Below are positions 53,001 to 62,327 of a DNA stretch of 64,000 bases, one piece after another (the first letter of the stretch is position 1; every line of letters begins with the position of its first letter). Source of the stretch: Bog-159 sp049511415. GTDB taxonomy: Bacteria > Acidobacteriota > Terriglobia > Bryobacterales > Bryobacteraceae. The notes below the pieces were generated by a model that saw only the letters and a list, made by a program, of their open reading frames with translations, was not told the origin of the DNA and searched no databases. Position numbers and translations under genes: made by a program. Where the stretch lies: positions 62,001 through 126,000 of the forward strand of contig JBEKYC010000004.1 in assembly GCA_049511415.1 (NCBI GenBank), given 5' to 3'.

Positions 53001-53139
53001 GGTGCTGCAATTCGACGGGCACGGCAACGATGCCGGATACATGACACGCTGCGAAGCTTATCTCGACAGCAAGGGAATTTTGCGATGCTACAAACCAGCC
53101 CCGCCCCAGCCCAAAGTGCTGACCGCCGTGGTCCACTAG
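50062..53139 (+). CDS. Double acyl-CoA dehydratase activase (BadF/BcrA ATPase x2 plus DUF2229)
   Basis: 1025 residues. Two ASKHA-type activase domains: about 10-290 (GLDIGSISLKLAALG, FEIGGESSKYIRLEN, GECAAGTGSFLDQQ, CSVFAKSDMIHAQQ) and 340-590 (GIDIGSVSTNVVVIDEMG, FEIGGQDSKFIAIENG, EACAAGTGSFLEEQAE, CTVFMERD). A Cys-rich bridge (CRACSNLCDIKEF) leads to a DUF2229-type region (RRVGIPRTMSTFDRYPFWQR). In the 2-hydroxyacyl-CoA dehydratase system the activase passes an ATP-driven low-potential electron to the dehydratase. No dehydratase subunits are adjacent. The start could also be at 50065 or 50086. Confidence 0.88.
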   Translation: MMDGAVTAMGINIGLDIGSISLKLAALGQPGDRGILENICGSGRPFRLADGPSPMVLSEYRRIAGSPIQSAYDLLNEFYDLAPEHRVEGIRVTGSGSRAIAKILGLYFENEFKAVARMIAAFHPEARTVFEIGGESSKYIRLENQTILDYDRSGECAAGTGSFLDQQALRMKYSVEEVGDLVACAGCAARIAGRCSVFAKSDMIHAQQKGYAPAEILRGLCDAVARNFKSSVVKGRPVEAPVALIGAVSQNAGVTGALREAFSLSGSHLFVPAYYAWCGAIGAAMLEAEEPRKRSLRDIHRLNQHEGEERIEDTTPLSMANVVRLRDRAGAYAPVRGCDAIPAYLGIDIGSVSTNVVVIDEMGTVIHDIYLRTAGRPIEAVQQGLSELSEFWGERLDIRGVGTTGSGRELIAEFAGADVVNDEITAHKTGANHISQTIGGEPVDTIFEIGGQDSKFIAIENGVVVDFAMNEACAAGTGSFLEEQAEKLGISIKGEFAHLALSAPSPTRLGERCTVFMERDVTGWLHKGEAVPNIVAGLAYSIALNYLNRVVRGRRIGKVIYFQGGTAYNDAVAAAFAGLLGKRITVPPYNGVMGAIGMALIARQWHEATGAPSRFRGYHLDRLELASRDFVCRACSNLCDIKEFTIEGQKSYWGDKCSDKFRKPSATGREPVIEDLFACREKIIEDLAVPQPTGGRRVGIPRTMSTFDRYPFWQRYFAELGFETVLSPVTDPRIAAAGVEMAVAQPCYPVQVAHGHVRALAGMDVDYILVPNIADAEADASNCPAHYCPWNQTLPYILRVAPGLAEHAAKFLIPTLHFQLGPAQVKAALAQCMKPLGIGRRASDRAADAAYAVQREFQNRLLELGRRALQVLEQSGEPGLVLAGRGYNIYDRGINCDIPRKLRHRYGANVIPLDFLVTGREPMTGLHDNMYWASGRKILQAAHMAASRASLHVIYLTNFKCGPDSYIKHFAREAAGAPLLVLQFDGHGNDAGYMTRCEAYLDSKGILRCYKPAPPQPKVLTAVVH

Positions 53140-54404
53140 CCGGCAAGAAGATCCACATTCCGCCGATGGCGTACGGCAGTGCACAAGCCTTCGCTGCCGC
53201 TTTCCGCGCCGTGGGCCTCGACGCGGAACCCACGCCGCCGTCCGACAACCGCACGCGCGAACTCGGCGCCCGCTACACTTCCGGGGACGAATGCTATCCG
53301 GCCAAGGTCACGGTGGGCGACTTCATGAAAGTGATCGAAGGAGGGCCGGCCGGACCCGGCGCCGATCCGAAGCGCACGGTTTTCTTCATGCCCACCGCGC
53401 AAGGCCCCTGCCGCTTCGGACAATATTCGTCATACCTGCGCCACGTGCTGGATGCGAATGGCTTCCGCGATGCCGAGGTGCTCGCGCCTTCCAGCAATAA
53501 TGCTTACGGCGGCCTGGGTGATGCGGCTGCACCGTTCCTGCGCACCGGATGGCGCGCCCTGCTGGCGGCCGACATCCTGCAAAAGCTGCTGTTGCAATAC
53601 CGCCCGCACGAATTGGAAGCCGGACTCGCCGAGCGCGTGTACCAAGGGTCGCTCGATGATGTCTGCCGGACCATCGAATCCACGCCCGTAAAGCCGGCCG
53701 TGCAACTCTCCGCGTTGCGCGATGCGCTGCTACGCGGCCGCGAGCGCTTCCGCGCCATCCCGGGGCGCCGCGATCGCGGCACTCCGCTCATCGGAATCGT
53801 AGGCGAGATTTTCTGCCGTCTGAATACGTTCTCGAACGAAGATCTGGTGCGCCGCCTGGAAGAATATCGGGCCGAAGCCTGGCTGTCCGACATCGTCGAA
53901 TGGATCTGGTATACCGATTCCGAGCACTTCCGCAAGCTCGAACTGAATCATCGGCTATGGACCAGCGAAGCGCTGGGCGCCTGGCTGCGGCACCGCGTGA
54001 AGAAGCGCGACGAGCACGCCCTGCTGCAGCCATTCCACGACGATTTCATCGGCTATGAAGAGCCGGACGTCTACGAGATCCTGGAGTGCGCGCGCCCCTA
54101 TCTGCCGCGCGAGGGCGCTTTCGGCGAGATGGTGCTGAACGTAGGCAAGGTGGTATATCTGGCGCGCAAAGGGGCGGATGGCATCATCGACATCAGCCCA
54201 TTCACGTGCATGAACGGCATCGTCTGCGAGGCCATCTATCCGCGCCTCAGCCGGGACTTGGGCGGCATTCCCATCCGCAACTTTTATTTCGACGGTAGCC
54301 AATCCGACTTGGACCGGGACTTAGGCGTGTATCTGGAACTGGCCCGCGGCTATCAAAAGCGCAAGCAGTGGCAGCGCACCTGGCCGAAGTGGCCGGCGGG
54401 GTAG
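53085..54404 (+). CDS. CoA-dehydratase-activase-associated protein (HgdB/YjiM-like component)
   Basis: 439 residues beginning 55 bases inside the previous gene. The C-terminal and central Cys residues (TSGDECYPAKVTVGDFMK, TAQGPCRFGQYSSY, SPFTCMNGIVCEAIYPRLS) match proteins paired with giant activases and distantly the 2-hydroxyglutaryl-CoA dehydratase D component. They may bind a [4Fe-4S] cluster. No known reaction. Overlap with the activase indicates strict co-expression. Confidence 0.78.
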   Translation: MLQTSPAPAQSADRRGPLAGKKIHIPPMAYGSAQAFAAAFRAVGLDAEPTPPSDNRTRELGARYTSGDECYPAKVTVGDFMKVIEGGPAGPGADPKRTVFFMPTAQGPCRFGQYSSYLRHVLDANGFRDAEVLAPSSNNAYGGLGDAAAPFLRTGWRALLAADILQKLLLQYRPHELEAGLAERVYQGSLDDVCRTIESTPVKPAVQLSALRDALLRGRERFRAIPGRRDRGTPLIGIVGEIFCRLNTFSNEDLVRRLEEYRAEAWLSDIVEWIWYTDSEHFRKLELNHRLWTSEALGAWLRHRVKKRDEHALLQPFHDDFIGYEEPDVYEILECARPYLPREGAFGEMVLNVGKVVYLARKGADGIIDISPFTCMNGIVCEAIYPRLSRDLGGIPIRNFYFDGSQSDLDRDLGVYLELARGYQKRKQWQRTWPKWPAG

Positions 54405-57041
54405 CTACTCTTCCCTCAACATGGCCGCCGGATCGATGCGCACCGCGCGGATCACCGCCGGTACCGCGGCCAGCAGCGCGGCCGTCAGTATCGTCAGCGC
54501 GGGTAACGTGATGGCGCTCACGTCGCCGGGCTTCACACCATAAAGCAGCGTCTCGATGTAGCTCGCGGCCGTTGTGCCCAGGGCGATTCCTGCCAGCGCT
54601 CCGATCAGCACCATCGCAAAAGCCTCCGCCGTCACGCGCCGCGCGACGTCGCCGGCTTGCGCGCCGATGGCAATGCGTATGCCGATTTCGCGGCGGCGCT
54701 CGACCACCGAATAATCCAGCACGCCATACAGCCCGATGGCCGCCAGCAGCAGCGCCACCACCGCGAAGAACACGGCCAGCATCGCCAAGAGCCGTTCACG
54801 CACCGTCTGCGAGCGGTTAATCTCAGCCTGCGTCTGAATGCTATTCACCCGGAATTGCGGCCAGGCGCGCGGCACTTCCCGGCGCAACAACGGCGCCAGC
54901 GCCAGCGGATTCGGCCGCGATGTGCGCACCAGGAAGGTGGAGTGGCTGGTAGCTTCAACCGCCGGGTCAAACCACATCGGAATATACGCCGTGGGCATGA
55001 GCGGCTCGCGCATGGTCTGATAGCGCGCGTTGGGAACCAGCCCCACGACCAGGAAACGGCCGCCGCCGCGCACCTTCTCAAACGTCTTGCCCACCGGGTT
55101 CTCGCCGTGAAAGTACTGTTTGGCGAAGGCCTCGTTGACCACCGCCGCCCCGGGCCCCAGTTCGCCCGGACGCAGATCGCGTCCGTCGATCAAGGGGATA
55201 TTCATGGTGTCGAGCCAGCCCGGCGAGACGCGTAGCGAGTAAGCGAAAACATTGCTCGCCGGCTGGCCATTGACAATCACAAAGCTGCCTTGCATCCTGC
55301 CGCTCAGCAGCGGCCAGGCCGCCATGGCCACGCGTTCGACGCCCGGCAGTTCGCGCAGATGCGCGGCCACCTGCTCCCAATTCCGCGGCGGCTGCGGCGG
55401 CAATGCCGATGTGTCGACCGCCAGCAACCGATCCGCCGAAAATCCGGTCGGCTGGTTGGAAAGGTGCTGAAAAGTAACAGCGAACAGTCCGCTCAGGAAC
55501 AGCACGGCGAAACAGAACGCCACTTGCACGGCGATCAGCACATGCATCAGCCGGCGGCGTGCATGCGGATCGTCGCCACCTTTCAGGGCGCTGGCTGGTT
55601 TGACCGCCGAAGCACGCAAGGCCGGTGCCAACCCGGACAGAACCGTCACGCCGATGGCCAGCACCAGGGCGAAGCCCAGTACACGCCAGTCGGGCGGCAA
55701 AGCCAGGCGCGCCGGCTGATCCGGGGGATTGATCCGGTCCACCACGAACGGCGCCGCCCACGCAGCGAACAATGCGGCGGCGGGCACCGCCAGCAGAGCC
55801 AGCATGGCGCTCTCGGCGAGCACCAGTTGAATCAGCCGCCCGCGCCCCGCGCCGATCGAAACCCGCAGCGCCATTTCGCGCGCGCGCACGGCCGCCTGCG
55901 CGGTCAGCAGATTCGCGAGGTTGGCGCACGTGATCAGCAGGACTAAGGCGGCCAGCGCCGCCAGCACCGTCAAAGCACGCTCGAAATCCTTTCGCATCTG
56001 GGAGACGCCGCCAGCCGCGCGTTCCACCAGCACCCGTTGATGCAGGAAGTTGTCGAGCTTGGCTTTTGGCCATCCGGTGAAGCCCTTGGCCCGCTCCTCC
56101 TGTACCACCTGAAAGACAGGCTGCAAACGGTCGCGAAGAGATTTGGCCGTTGTTCCGGGATTGAGAGCCACGAACGTCCGGATCCAGGCCCAATCGTCCT
56201 CGGTCACTCCTGCGTTCATCATGGCCGGAATGAAGATGTCCGTCATCGTCCCCGGCTCGGTACCGGTGAACGGGCGCGGCGCCACGCCGATGATCTGATA
56301 AATTCGCGTTCCGGAATGAAAGGTCCGGCCGAGCACTTTCGGATCCCGGCCGAAACGGCGCGTCCAGTAATCGTAGGAAAGCACGGCGTAGGGGTGCTTG
56401 CCCGGCGTATCGTCGTCGGTTCCGTCGAACAGTCGACCCAGAGCTGGCCGCAGCTTGAACGTTGGAAACATCCAGCCCGAGACATACTGGCGATAGGCTG
56501 TCTCCATTTCCTGATCGGAGGCGAAGGTGAGATCGATCCGCTCCACCCAGGAGGCTGCCATCAACTCGGCTTGGCCGCGCGCCGCTCTGCGCAGGCTTTC
56601 GAATAGCGGATATTCGCAGCTTTCCGTGACCCGGAAATGGCCCATGGGGTCGAGCCCTTGAATGGCGAATACATACAAACGATCGGCGTTGGCGACGGGC
56701 AAAGGCCGCAGAAGCAGCGCGTCGATGAGCCGGAAGGCGGTGGCGCAGGTCCCCATGGCGAGGGCCAGGGAGAGGATGGCCGCGGCGGAGGCAATCTTCT
56801 TCTTTCGGATCTGACGCCAACCGAAGACGGCGTCGGCGCGCAGGGAATCGAGCCAGGGAAGCAGCCGGATGTCGCGGCTTTCTTCGCGCCGGCGTAGCGG
56901 AGAGCCGAACGCGCGGCGAGCCTCGACGGGATCGCGGCCCTCGGTTGCAGCCTCCGCCAGGTGCGCTGCCAGTTCTTCGTCAAGGTCGCGGCTTACGGCG
57001 CCGCCGCGGAATACGTTCGTAATGCGTGACCAGAATGACAT
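54405..57041 (-). CDS. Acidobacterial duplicated orphan permease (ADOP), third of three
   Basis: 878 residues. The N-terminal cytoplasmic ADOP prefix (SRDLDEELAAHLAEAATEGR, RRAFGSPLRRREESRD) is followed by a MacB/FtsX permease in duplicate: TM1, a periplasmic core domain, three helices with LLITCANLANLLTAQAAVRA and a second periplasmic domain plus three helices ending EIGIRIAIGAQAGDVARRV. No ABC ATPase is encoded. Its ATG lies 7 bases after the preceding ADOP stop. Likely part of a complex without a motor subunit here; substrate unknown. Confidence 0.9.
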   Translation of the reverse strand: MSFWSRITNVFRGGAVSRDLDEELAAHLAEAATEGRDPVEARRAFGSPLRRREESRDIRLLPWLDSLRADAVFGWRQIRKKKIASAAAILSLALAMGTCATAFRLIDALLLRPLPVANADRLYVFAIQGLDPMGHFRVTESCEYPLFESLRRAARGQAELMAASWVERIDLTFASDQEMETAYRQYVSGWMFPTFKLRPALGRLFDGTDDDTPGKHPYAVLSYDYWTRRFGRDPKVLGRTFHSGTRIYQIIGVAPRPFTGTEPGTMTDIFIPAMMNAGVTEDDWAWIRTFVALNPGTTAKSLRDRLQPVFQVVQEERAKGFTGWPKAKLDNFLHQRVLVERAAGGVSQMRKDFERALTVLAALAALVLLITCANLANLLTAQAAVRAREMALRVSIGAGRGRLIQLVLAESAMLALLAVPAAALFAAWAAPFVVDRINPPDQPARLALPPDWRVLGFALVLAIGVTVLSGLAPALRASAVKPASALKGGDDPHARRRLMHVLIAVQVAFCFAVLFLSGLFAVTFQHLSNQPTGFSADRLLAVDTSALPPQPPRNWEQVAAHLRELPGVERVAMAAWPLLSGRMQGSFVIVNGQPASNVFAYSLRVSPGWLDTMNIPLIDGRDLRPGELGPGAAVVNEAFAKQYFHGENPVGKTFEKVRGGGRFLVVGLVPNARYQTMREPLMPTAYIPMWFDPAVEATSHSTFLVRTSRPNPLALAPLLRREVPRAWPQFRVNSIQTQAEINRSQTVRERLLAMLAVFFAVVALLLAAIGLYGVLDYSVVERRREIGIRIAIGAQAGDVARRVTAEAFAMVLIGALAGIALGTTAASYIETLLYGVKPGDVSAITLPALTILTAALLAAVPAVIRAVRIDPAAMLREE

Positions 57042-57048
57042 CAGAATC

Positions 57049-59676
57049 CTACTCCGCCCGCAGTGTTTCCGCCGGATCGATGCGCACGGCACGCACTACC
57101 GCGGGCATGGCGGCCAGTAATGCGGCGCCTAAAATCACCAGCGACGGGAATGCCAGCACATCCCAATCGCCGGCCTGTACCTGATAAAACAATGACGCGA
57201 TATAGTGCGCCGACAACCGCCCGAGCGCGAAACCTCCGATCGCCCCCAGCAAGACCATCGAGATGACATCCCGCGCCACCAGGCCGGCGATGCTGCCGGC
57301 ACGCGCCCCGATCGCCATGCGAATGCCGATCTCGCGGCGGCGCAGTAGCACCGAGTAATCCATCACACCATACAGGCCGACGCCCGCAAGCAGCAAGGCC
57401 ATCACGGCGAAGAACATCGCCAGCGTAGCCAGCAGGCGCTCGCGAATGGTGAGCGCATCATTGATCTCCTGCTGAGTACGGATGTTGCTGACGCGGAATT
57501 CGGGCCGCGCGCGGGACACTTCCCGGCGCAGGATGGACGCCAACGCCATGGGGTTCGCGGTGGAGGTGCGCACCATAAAAGTTCCCCGGCGGGACGCATG
57601 GAAGGGGATGTAGGCGACGGGAGGGATTGGCTCGCGTATGCCCTGATAGCGGGCGTCACGAACCAGACCTACGATCCGGTGGGGAATGCGTCCGCCCTCG
57701 TCCAGGGTCTCATCGAAGGTTTGGCCGATGGGGTCCTCACCTTTGAAATACCGCCGCGCGAAAGTGTCGTTGATGATGGCCGCGCCATCATCGCGGCCGC
57801 CCGGTAGCAGGTCTCGGCCGGCGAGCAGCGGTATCTCCATCACGTTTAGCCAGCCGGGGGAGATGGGCAGGAAGTAGGTCAGGTCGTCGCTGGGAGGCCC
57901 GCCGTGAATGGAGACCGAGTTATTCTGTGCGTAGCCGCTGAGAAGCGGCCAACCGGCGAGGGCGACGGCTTCGACGCCCGGCACGGCGCGTAGATGATCG
58001 GCAACCTGCTCCCAGAACACGGTTGGCTGCGCGGCTTGAGACACGGTATCGAGCGTGAGCAAACGCTTGGCGGAGAAGCCGGTGGTTTGGTGGGAGAGCC
58101 GTTGAAAGGTGGTCACAAACAGGCCGGCGGCGAATAGCACCAGGAAGCAGAACGACACCTGCAAGGCAATCAATGCGTGCATCATCCGCCGGCGCGCGTG
58201 CGGATCGTCGCCGCCTCGCAGTACGCCCGCGGGCCTTACGGCCGAGGCGCGCAGGGCGGGTCCGGATCCGAACAACAGGCCCACGGCGAACGTCAGCAGA
58301 AGGCCGAATCCGAATACGCGCCAGTCGGCAGGCAGAAGCAGGCGCGCCGGGTCGTTGGCCGGATTGATCATGCGCACTACCAGGGGCGCACACCACCAGG
58401 CGAACATTGCGCCCAGCGCACCGGCCAGGCAGGCGAGCACAGTGCTCTCCACCAGGACCAATTGCACCAAGCGCCAGCGCCCGGCGCCGATCGAAACCCG
58501 CAGGGCCATTTCTCGCGCACGCGATGCGGCTTGCGCCGTCATCAGGTTGGCGACGTTGGCGCAGGCGATCAGCAGGACCAACGCCACCAGCATCGCCAGA
58601 GCTGCCAGGGGCTGCCGATTCGCGCTTTGCAGATCGGAGACGCCGCCCGGCGCGGGGACCAGTGCCACGCTCTGATGCAGATAGTTCTCGATGTTCTGTT
58701 GGGAAACGTTGGTGAAACCCCGGGCGCGCTCGCGCTCAAAGGCGATGGAGACCGCGTCGAGCCGCTGGCGAACCGCTTCGACCGCCACGCCCGGTTTCAT
58801 CACGGCCAACGTGCGATGCCAGGTGGAATCGGAGCGGCCGGCAGCGGGATGCATCATGGCCAGCAGGAAAATATCGATTACGGTTCCGGGCTCGGTGCCA
58901 ACGAAAGGATCGCGGGCCACGCCGATGATCTGGTAAAGGCGGTCGCCCATGCGGAGAGTTCGCCCGACGATGTGGGGATCCCGCGCAAAGCGCCGCGTCC
59001 AGTAATCGTGAGAGAGCACGGCGTAGGGATGGGCGCCAGGCTCCAGATCGTCGGCTTCGGTGAAGAGGCGTCCCACCGCCGGTTGCAGCCCGAAGGCGCG
59101 AAACATCCAGCCGGAGACATATTGGACGTGCGCACGCTCGATTTCCTGCTCGGAACGGTATGTCAGGTCCACGCGCTCGGCATAGGAGATGGCGATCAAT
59201 TCGGCTTGATCTTGGACGGCGGCACGCATCCGTTGAAAGGCCGGGTAGGCCCAGCCATCGAAGGTGCCCGGTTTTCCGTCCCAGCCGATTTCGTGACGAA
59301 AGACGTCATAGATACGGTCCGGCGCAGCCACGGGGAGTGGCCGCAACAGCAAGGCGTCGATCAGGCGGAAGGCCCCGGTGCACGCTCCGACGCCAAGTGC
59401 CAGCGAGAGGATGGCGGCGGCCGAGGTCACCTTGTGTTTTAGTAACTGGCGCCAGCCGAAGACGGCGTCGGCGCGCAGGGAATCGAGCCACGGGATCAGG
59501 CGTAGGTCGCGGCTTTCTTCGCGGTATCGCAGGGGCGAGCCAAACGCGCGCCGGGCTTCGGCGGGATCGCGGCTTTCGGCGGCCGCTTCGGCGAAGTGTG
59601 ATTCGAATTCCTCGTCGATGTCGCGGCCCATGCCCGCGCCACGAAAGATGTTTGTGAGGCGTGACCAGAGTGACAT
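57049..59676 (-). CDS. Acidobacterial duplicated orphan permease (ADOP), second of three
   Basis: 875 residues, same domain order as its neighbours: prefix (GRDIDEEFESHFAEAAAESR), first MacB periplasmic domain (RIYDVFRHEIGWDGKPGTFD), FtsX helices (LLIACANVANLMTAQAASRA), second periplasmic domain and FtsX helices (REIGIRMAIGARAGSIAGLV). It begins seven bases after the upstream permease stop. The three copies differ throughout, so duplication is old rather than a recent tandem event. Confidence 0.9.
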   Translation of the reverse strand: MSLWSRLTNIFRGAGMGRDIDEEFESHFAEAAAESRDPAEARRAFGSPLRYREESRDLRLIPWLDSLRADAVFGWRQLLKHKVTSAAAILSLALGVGACTGAFRLIDALLLRPLPVAAPDRIYDVFRHEIGWDGKPGTFDGWAYPAFQRMRAAVQDQAELIAISYAERVDLTYRSEQEIERAHVQYVSGWMFRAFGLQPAVGRLFTEADDLEPGAHPYAVLSHDYWTRRFARDPHIVGRTLRMGDRLYQIIGVARDPFVGTEPGTVIDIFLLAMMHPAAGRSDSTWHRTLAVMKPGVAVEAVRQRLDAVSIAFERERARGFTNVSQQNIENYLHQSVALVPAPGGVSDLQSANRQPLAALAMLVALVLLIACANVANLMTAQAASRAREMALRVSIGAGRWRLVQLVLVESTVLACLAGALGAMFAWWCAPLVVRMINPANDPARLLLPADWRVFGFGLLLTFAVGLLFGSGPALRASAVRPAGVLRGGDDPHARRRMMHALIALQVSFCFLVLFAAGLFVTTFQRLSHQTTGFSAKRLLTLDTVSQAAQPTVFWEQVADHLRAVPGVEAVALAGWPLLSGYAQNNSVSIHGGPPSDDLTYFLPISPGWLNVMEIPLLAGRDLLPGGRDDGAAIINDTFARRYFKGEDPIGQTFDETLDEGGRIPHRIVGLVRDARYQGIREPIPPVAYIPFHASRRGTFMVRTSTANPMALASILRREVSRARPEFRVSNIRTQQEINDALTIRERLLATLAMFFAVMALLLAGVGLYGVMDYSVLLRRREIGIRMAIGARAGSIAGLVARDVISMVLLGAIGGFALGRLSAHYIASLFYQVQAGDWDVLAFPSLVILGAALLAAMPAVVRAVRIDPAETLRAE

Positions 59677-59683
59677 AGCCGTT

Positions 59684-62326
59684 TTACTCCGCGCGCAGCG
59701 TAGCCGCCGGATCCACGCGCACGGCCCGCAGCACCGCCGGCACAGCCGCCAGCAGGGCCGCCATCGCGATGGTTAACAATGGCAGCCCAAGTATCCCAGG
59801 TTCCGTGGGCTTAACCTGATAGAGCAGCGTATGGATGTATCGCACCAATGCCGTGCCCGCCGCCAGCCCCAGCGACGCCCCCAGCAGCACCATGCCAAGC
59901 ATTTGTGCCGTCACCAGCCGCGCGATACCGGCGGGTTGCGCGCCGATGGCCATGCGGATGCCGATCTCTCGCCGCCGCTGCAGCACCGAGTAGTCCAGCA
60001 CGCCATACAGCCCGATGCCGGCAAGCAGCAGAGCTACTGCCGCGAAGAACAGCGCCAGCATAGCCAGCAGCCGCTCTCGCACCGTATGGGAATCGTCGAT
60101 TTCCTGCTGGGTGCGGATGTTGCCGACCCGGAATTCCGGCCGCGCGCGCGGCACCTCGCGCCTTAGAATCGACGCGAGCGCCATGGGGTTCGCGCCCGAA
60201 GTGCGCACGATGAATGTTGCGAACTGGACCGATCGTGCGGCGCCCTTCTCATCGACCGAGTGAAAGGGAACGAAGGCTACCGGCAAGGTGGCCTCGCGAA
60301 CCTCGCGATAGGGCGCATCGCGGACTACACCGACCACCACGTAAGAGCGGCTATCGCCTCCCCCGATCGTGACTCCCAACGGGTGCAAGCCGCTGAGGAA
60401 CTGTTTCACAAAGGTCTCGTTGACCATGACCACACCCGGATAGGTATCGTCCGGGCGGAAATCGCGGCCTTCCAGCAGCGGCATTTTCATGGTGTCCAGC
60501 CATCCCGGCGAAACACTTAATAAGTAGGCCAAAACCGGACCCGGCGGCGCGTCATTCACCGATATGAAGCGGTTCCACGCCTGGCCTGACAGCAACGGCC
60601 ACCCGGCGATTGCCACTTTCTCGACGCCCGGCACGGTGCGCAGTTGATCGGCGACTTGATCCCAAAACACTGCCGGCTGCTCGTGCTCGGCCTCGGTTTC
60701 AATGTTCAGAAGCCTCGCCGGGGAGAAACCCAGTGGCCGGTTGGAGAGCCGGTCGAAGGTGGCGGCGAACAGGCCGCCGAAAAACACCACCACGAAGCAG
60801 AAAGCGGCCTGCAGGGCGATCAGCCCATACATGGAGCGCCGACGGGCATGCGGATGGTCGCCACCTTTGATGGCGTTGGCCGGGTTCATTGAAGATGCAC
60901 GCAGCGCCGGCGCCAGACCGAATAGTAACGTTACGATCAGCGTGAGGCCGAGTCCGAAACCCACCACGCGCCAGTCGGCCGCAAGCATCAGGCGAACCGG
61001 ATTGTCCGGCGGATTGATGCGGCTGACTACGAACGGCGCGGACCACCCGGCGAATAGAGCGCCCAGGGCGGCGGCCAAAAATCCGATCATGGCGCTCTCC
61101 ACGAGAACTAATTGCGCCAGCCGGCCGCGTCCGGCGCCGATCGAGACACGCAGCGCGATCTCCCGCGCCCGCGCCGCCGCTTGCGCGGCAAACAGGTTCG
61201 CCACGTTGGCGCAAGCGATCAGTAGCACCAGCCCGACCAATACCGCCAGGGCCAGAAGTGCCGGGCGGTAGTCCTGTTGCAGGCCGGAAGCCCCAGCGGC
61301 CGCGGGCAGCAGCACCACCTTCTGGGCGAGAAACTTTTCGATGGTTTCCTGGCTCATCCCCTTGAAGCCCCTGGCCCGCTGCTCCTCGAAGGCGTGCGAG
61401 GTCGCGTCCAGAATGGCGCGCACCGGCTCGACCGAGATGCCCGGCTTAAGCTGTGCGAATGTGGCATGCCAAGTCCAGTCGTCATGCACGGCGCCGGGAT
61501 ACATCATGGTGGGGATGAAGATATCCGTGATCGTTCCAGGCTGGGTGCCGGTAAAAGGCGCGCTCGTGACGCCCACAATTTGATACAGACCGCCGTCCAG
61601 CCGGAAGGTCCGCCCGACGATTTTGGAGTCGCGGGCGAAGCGGCGATTCCAATAATCGTACGAGAGGACGGCATAGGGATGCGCGCCCGGTGTCTGGTCG
61701 TCGTTGGGGGTGAGCAGCCGGCCGATCGCGGGTTGCAGGCCGAATACGCCGAACATCGACCCGGAGACGTACTGCACATAGGCTTTCTCCATCTCGCGAC
61801 CCGATCGATAGGTCAAATCGGTGCGCTGCGTATAGGAGACCGCGATCAGTTCGGCGCGATCCTTCACCGCTGCGCGCATGCGCTGGAACGATGGATAGGC
61901 CCAACTATCGCCCGTGCGGATCTCGCCGTCAAAATCGACTCCCTGGCGAGCGACGTCGTACAACCGCTCGGGGTGGGCGACCGGTAGCGGCCGCAGCAGC
62001 AGAGCGTCAATCAAGCGGAATGCCGCCACGCAGGATCCGATCCCAAGACCCAGAGACAGGATGGCGGCAACGGAAGTCACTTTGCGCTTCTTCAATTGCC
62101 GCCAGCCGAAGACCGTGTCGGCCCGCAGAGAATCGAGCCACGGAATCAGGCGCAGGTCGCGGCTTTCCTCGCGGCGGCGGAGCGGGGAGCCAAACGCGCG
62201 CCTGGCTTCGGCGGGATCGCGGCCCTCGGCCAGGGCTTCGGCGATGTGCGATTCCAGTTCTTCGTCAATGTCGCGGCTGACAGCGCCGCTGCGAAATACG
62301 TAGGCAATGCGAGACCAGAGCGCCAT
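59684..62326 (-). CDS. Acidobacterial duplicated orphan permease (ADOP), first of three
   Basis: 880 residues. Prefix domain SRDIDEELESHIAEALAEGR, then MacB/FtsX halves with LLIACANVANLFAAQAAARA and EIGIRMAIGAQPAGIARLVT. The ATG at 62326 lies one base after the padR stop, placing it first under PadR control. Members of this family occur in many copies in Acidobacteriota, nearly always near a PadR gene, and have been proposed as efflux-type permeases without proof. Confidence 0.9.
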   Translation of the reverse strand: MALWSRIAYVFRSGAVSRDIDEELESHIAEALAEGRDPAEARRAFGSPLRRREESRDLRLIPWLDSLRADTVFGWRQLKKRKVTSVAAILSLGLGIGSCVAAFRLIDALLLRPLPVAHPERLYDVARQGVDFDGEIRTGDSWAYPSFQRMRAAVKDRAELIAVSYTQRTDLTYRSGREMEKAYVQYVSGSMFGVFGLQPAIGRLLTPNDDQTPGAHPYAVLSYDYWNRRFARDSKIVGRTFRLDGGLYQIVGVTSAPFTGTQPGTITDIFIPTMMYPGAVHDDWTWHATFAQLKPGISVEPVRAILDATSHAFEEQRARGFKGMSQETIEKFLAQKVVLLPAAAGASGLQQDYRPALLALAVLVGLVLLIACANVANLFAAQAAARAREIALRVSIGAGRGRLAQLVLVESAMIGFLAAALGALFAGWSAPFVVSRINPPDNPVRLMLAADWRVVGFGLGLTLIVTLLFGLAPALRASSMNPANAIKGGDHPHARRRSMYGLIALQAAFCFVVVFFGGLFAATFDRLSNRPLGFSPARLLNIETEAEHEQPAVFWDQVADQLRTVPGVEKVAIAGWPLLSGQAWNRFISVNDAPPGPVLAYLLSVSPGWLDTMKMPLLEGRDFRPDDTYPGVVMVNETFVKQFLSGLHPLGVTIGGGDSRSYVVVGVVRDAPYREVREATLPVAFVPFHSVDEKGAARSVQFATFIVRTSGANPMALASILRREVPRARPEFRVGNIRTQQEIDDSHTVRERLLAMLALFFAAVALLLAGIGLYGVLDYSVLQRRREIGIRMAIGAQPAGIARLVTAQMLGMVLLGASLGLAAGTALVRYIHTLLYQVKPTEPGILGLPLLTIAMAALLAAVPAVLRAVRVDPAATLRAE

Positions 62327-62327
62327 A

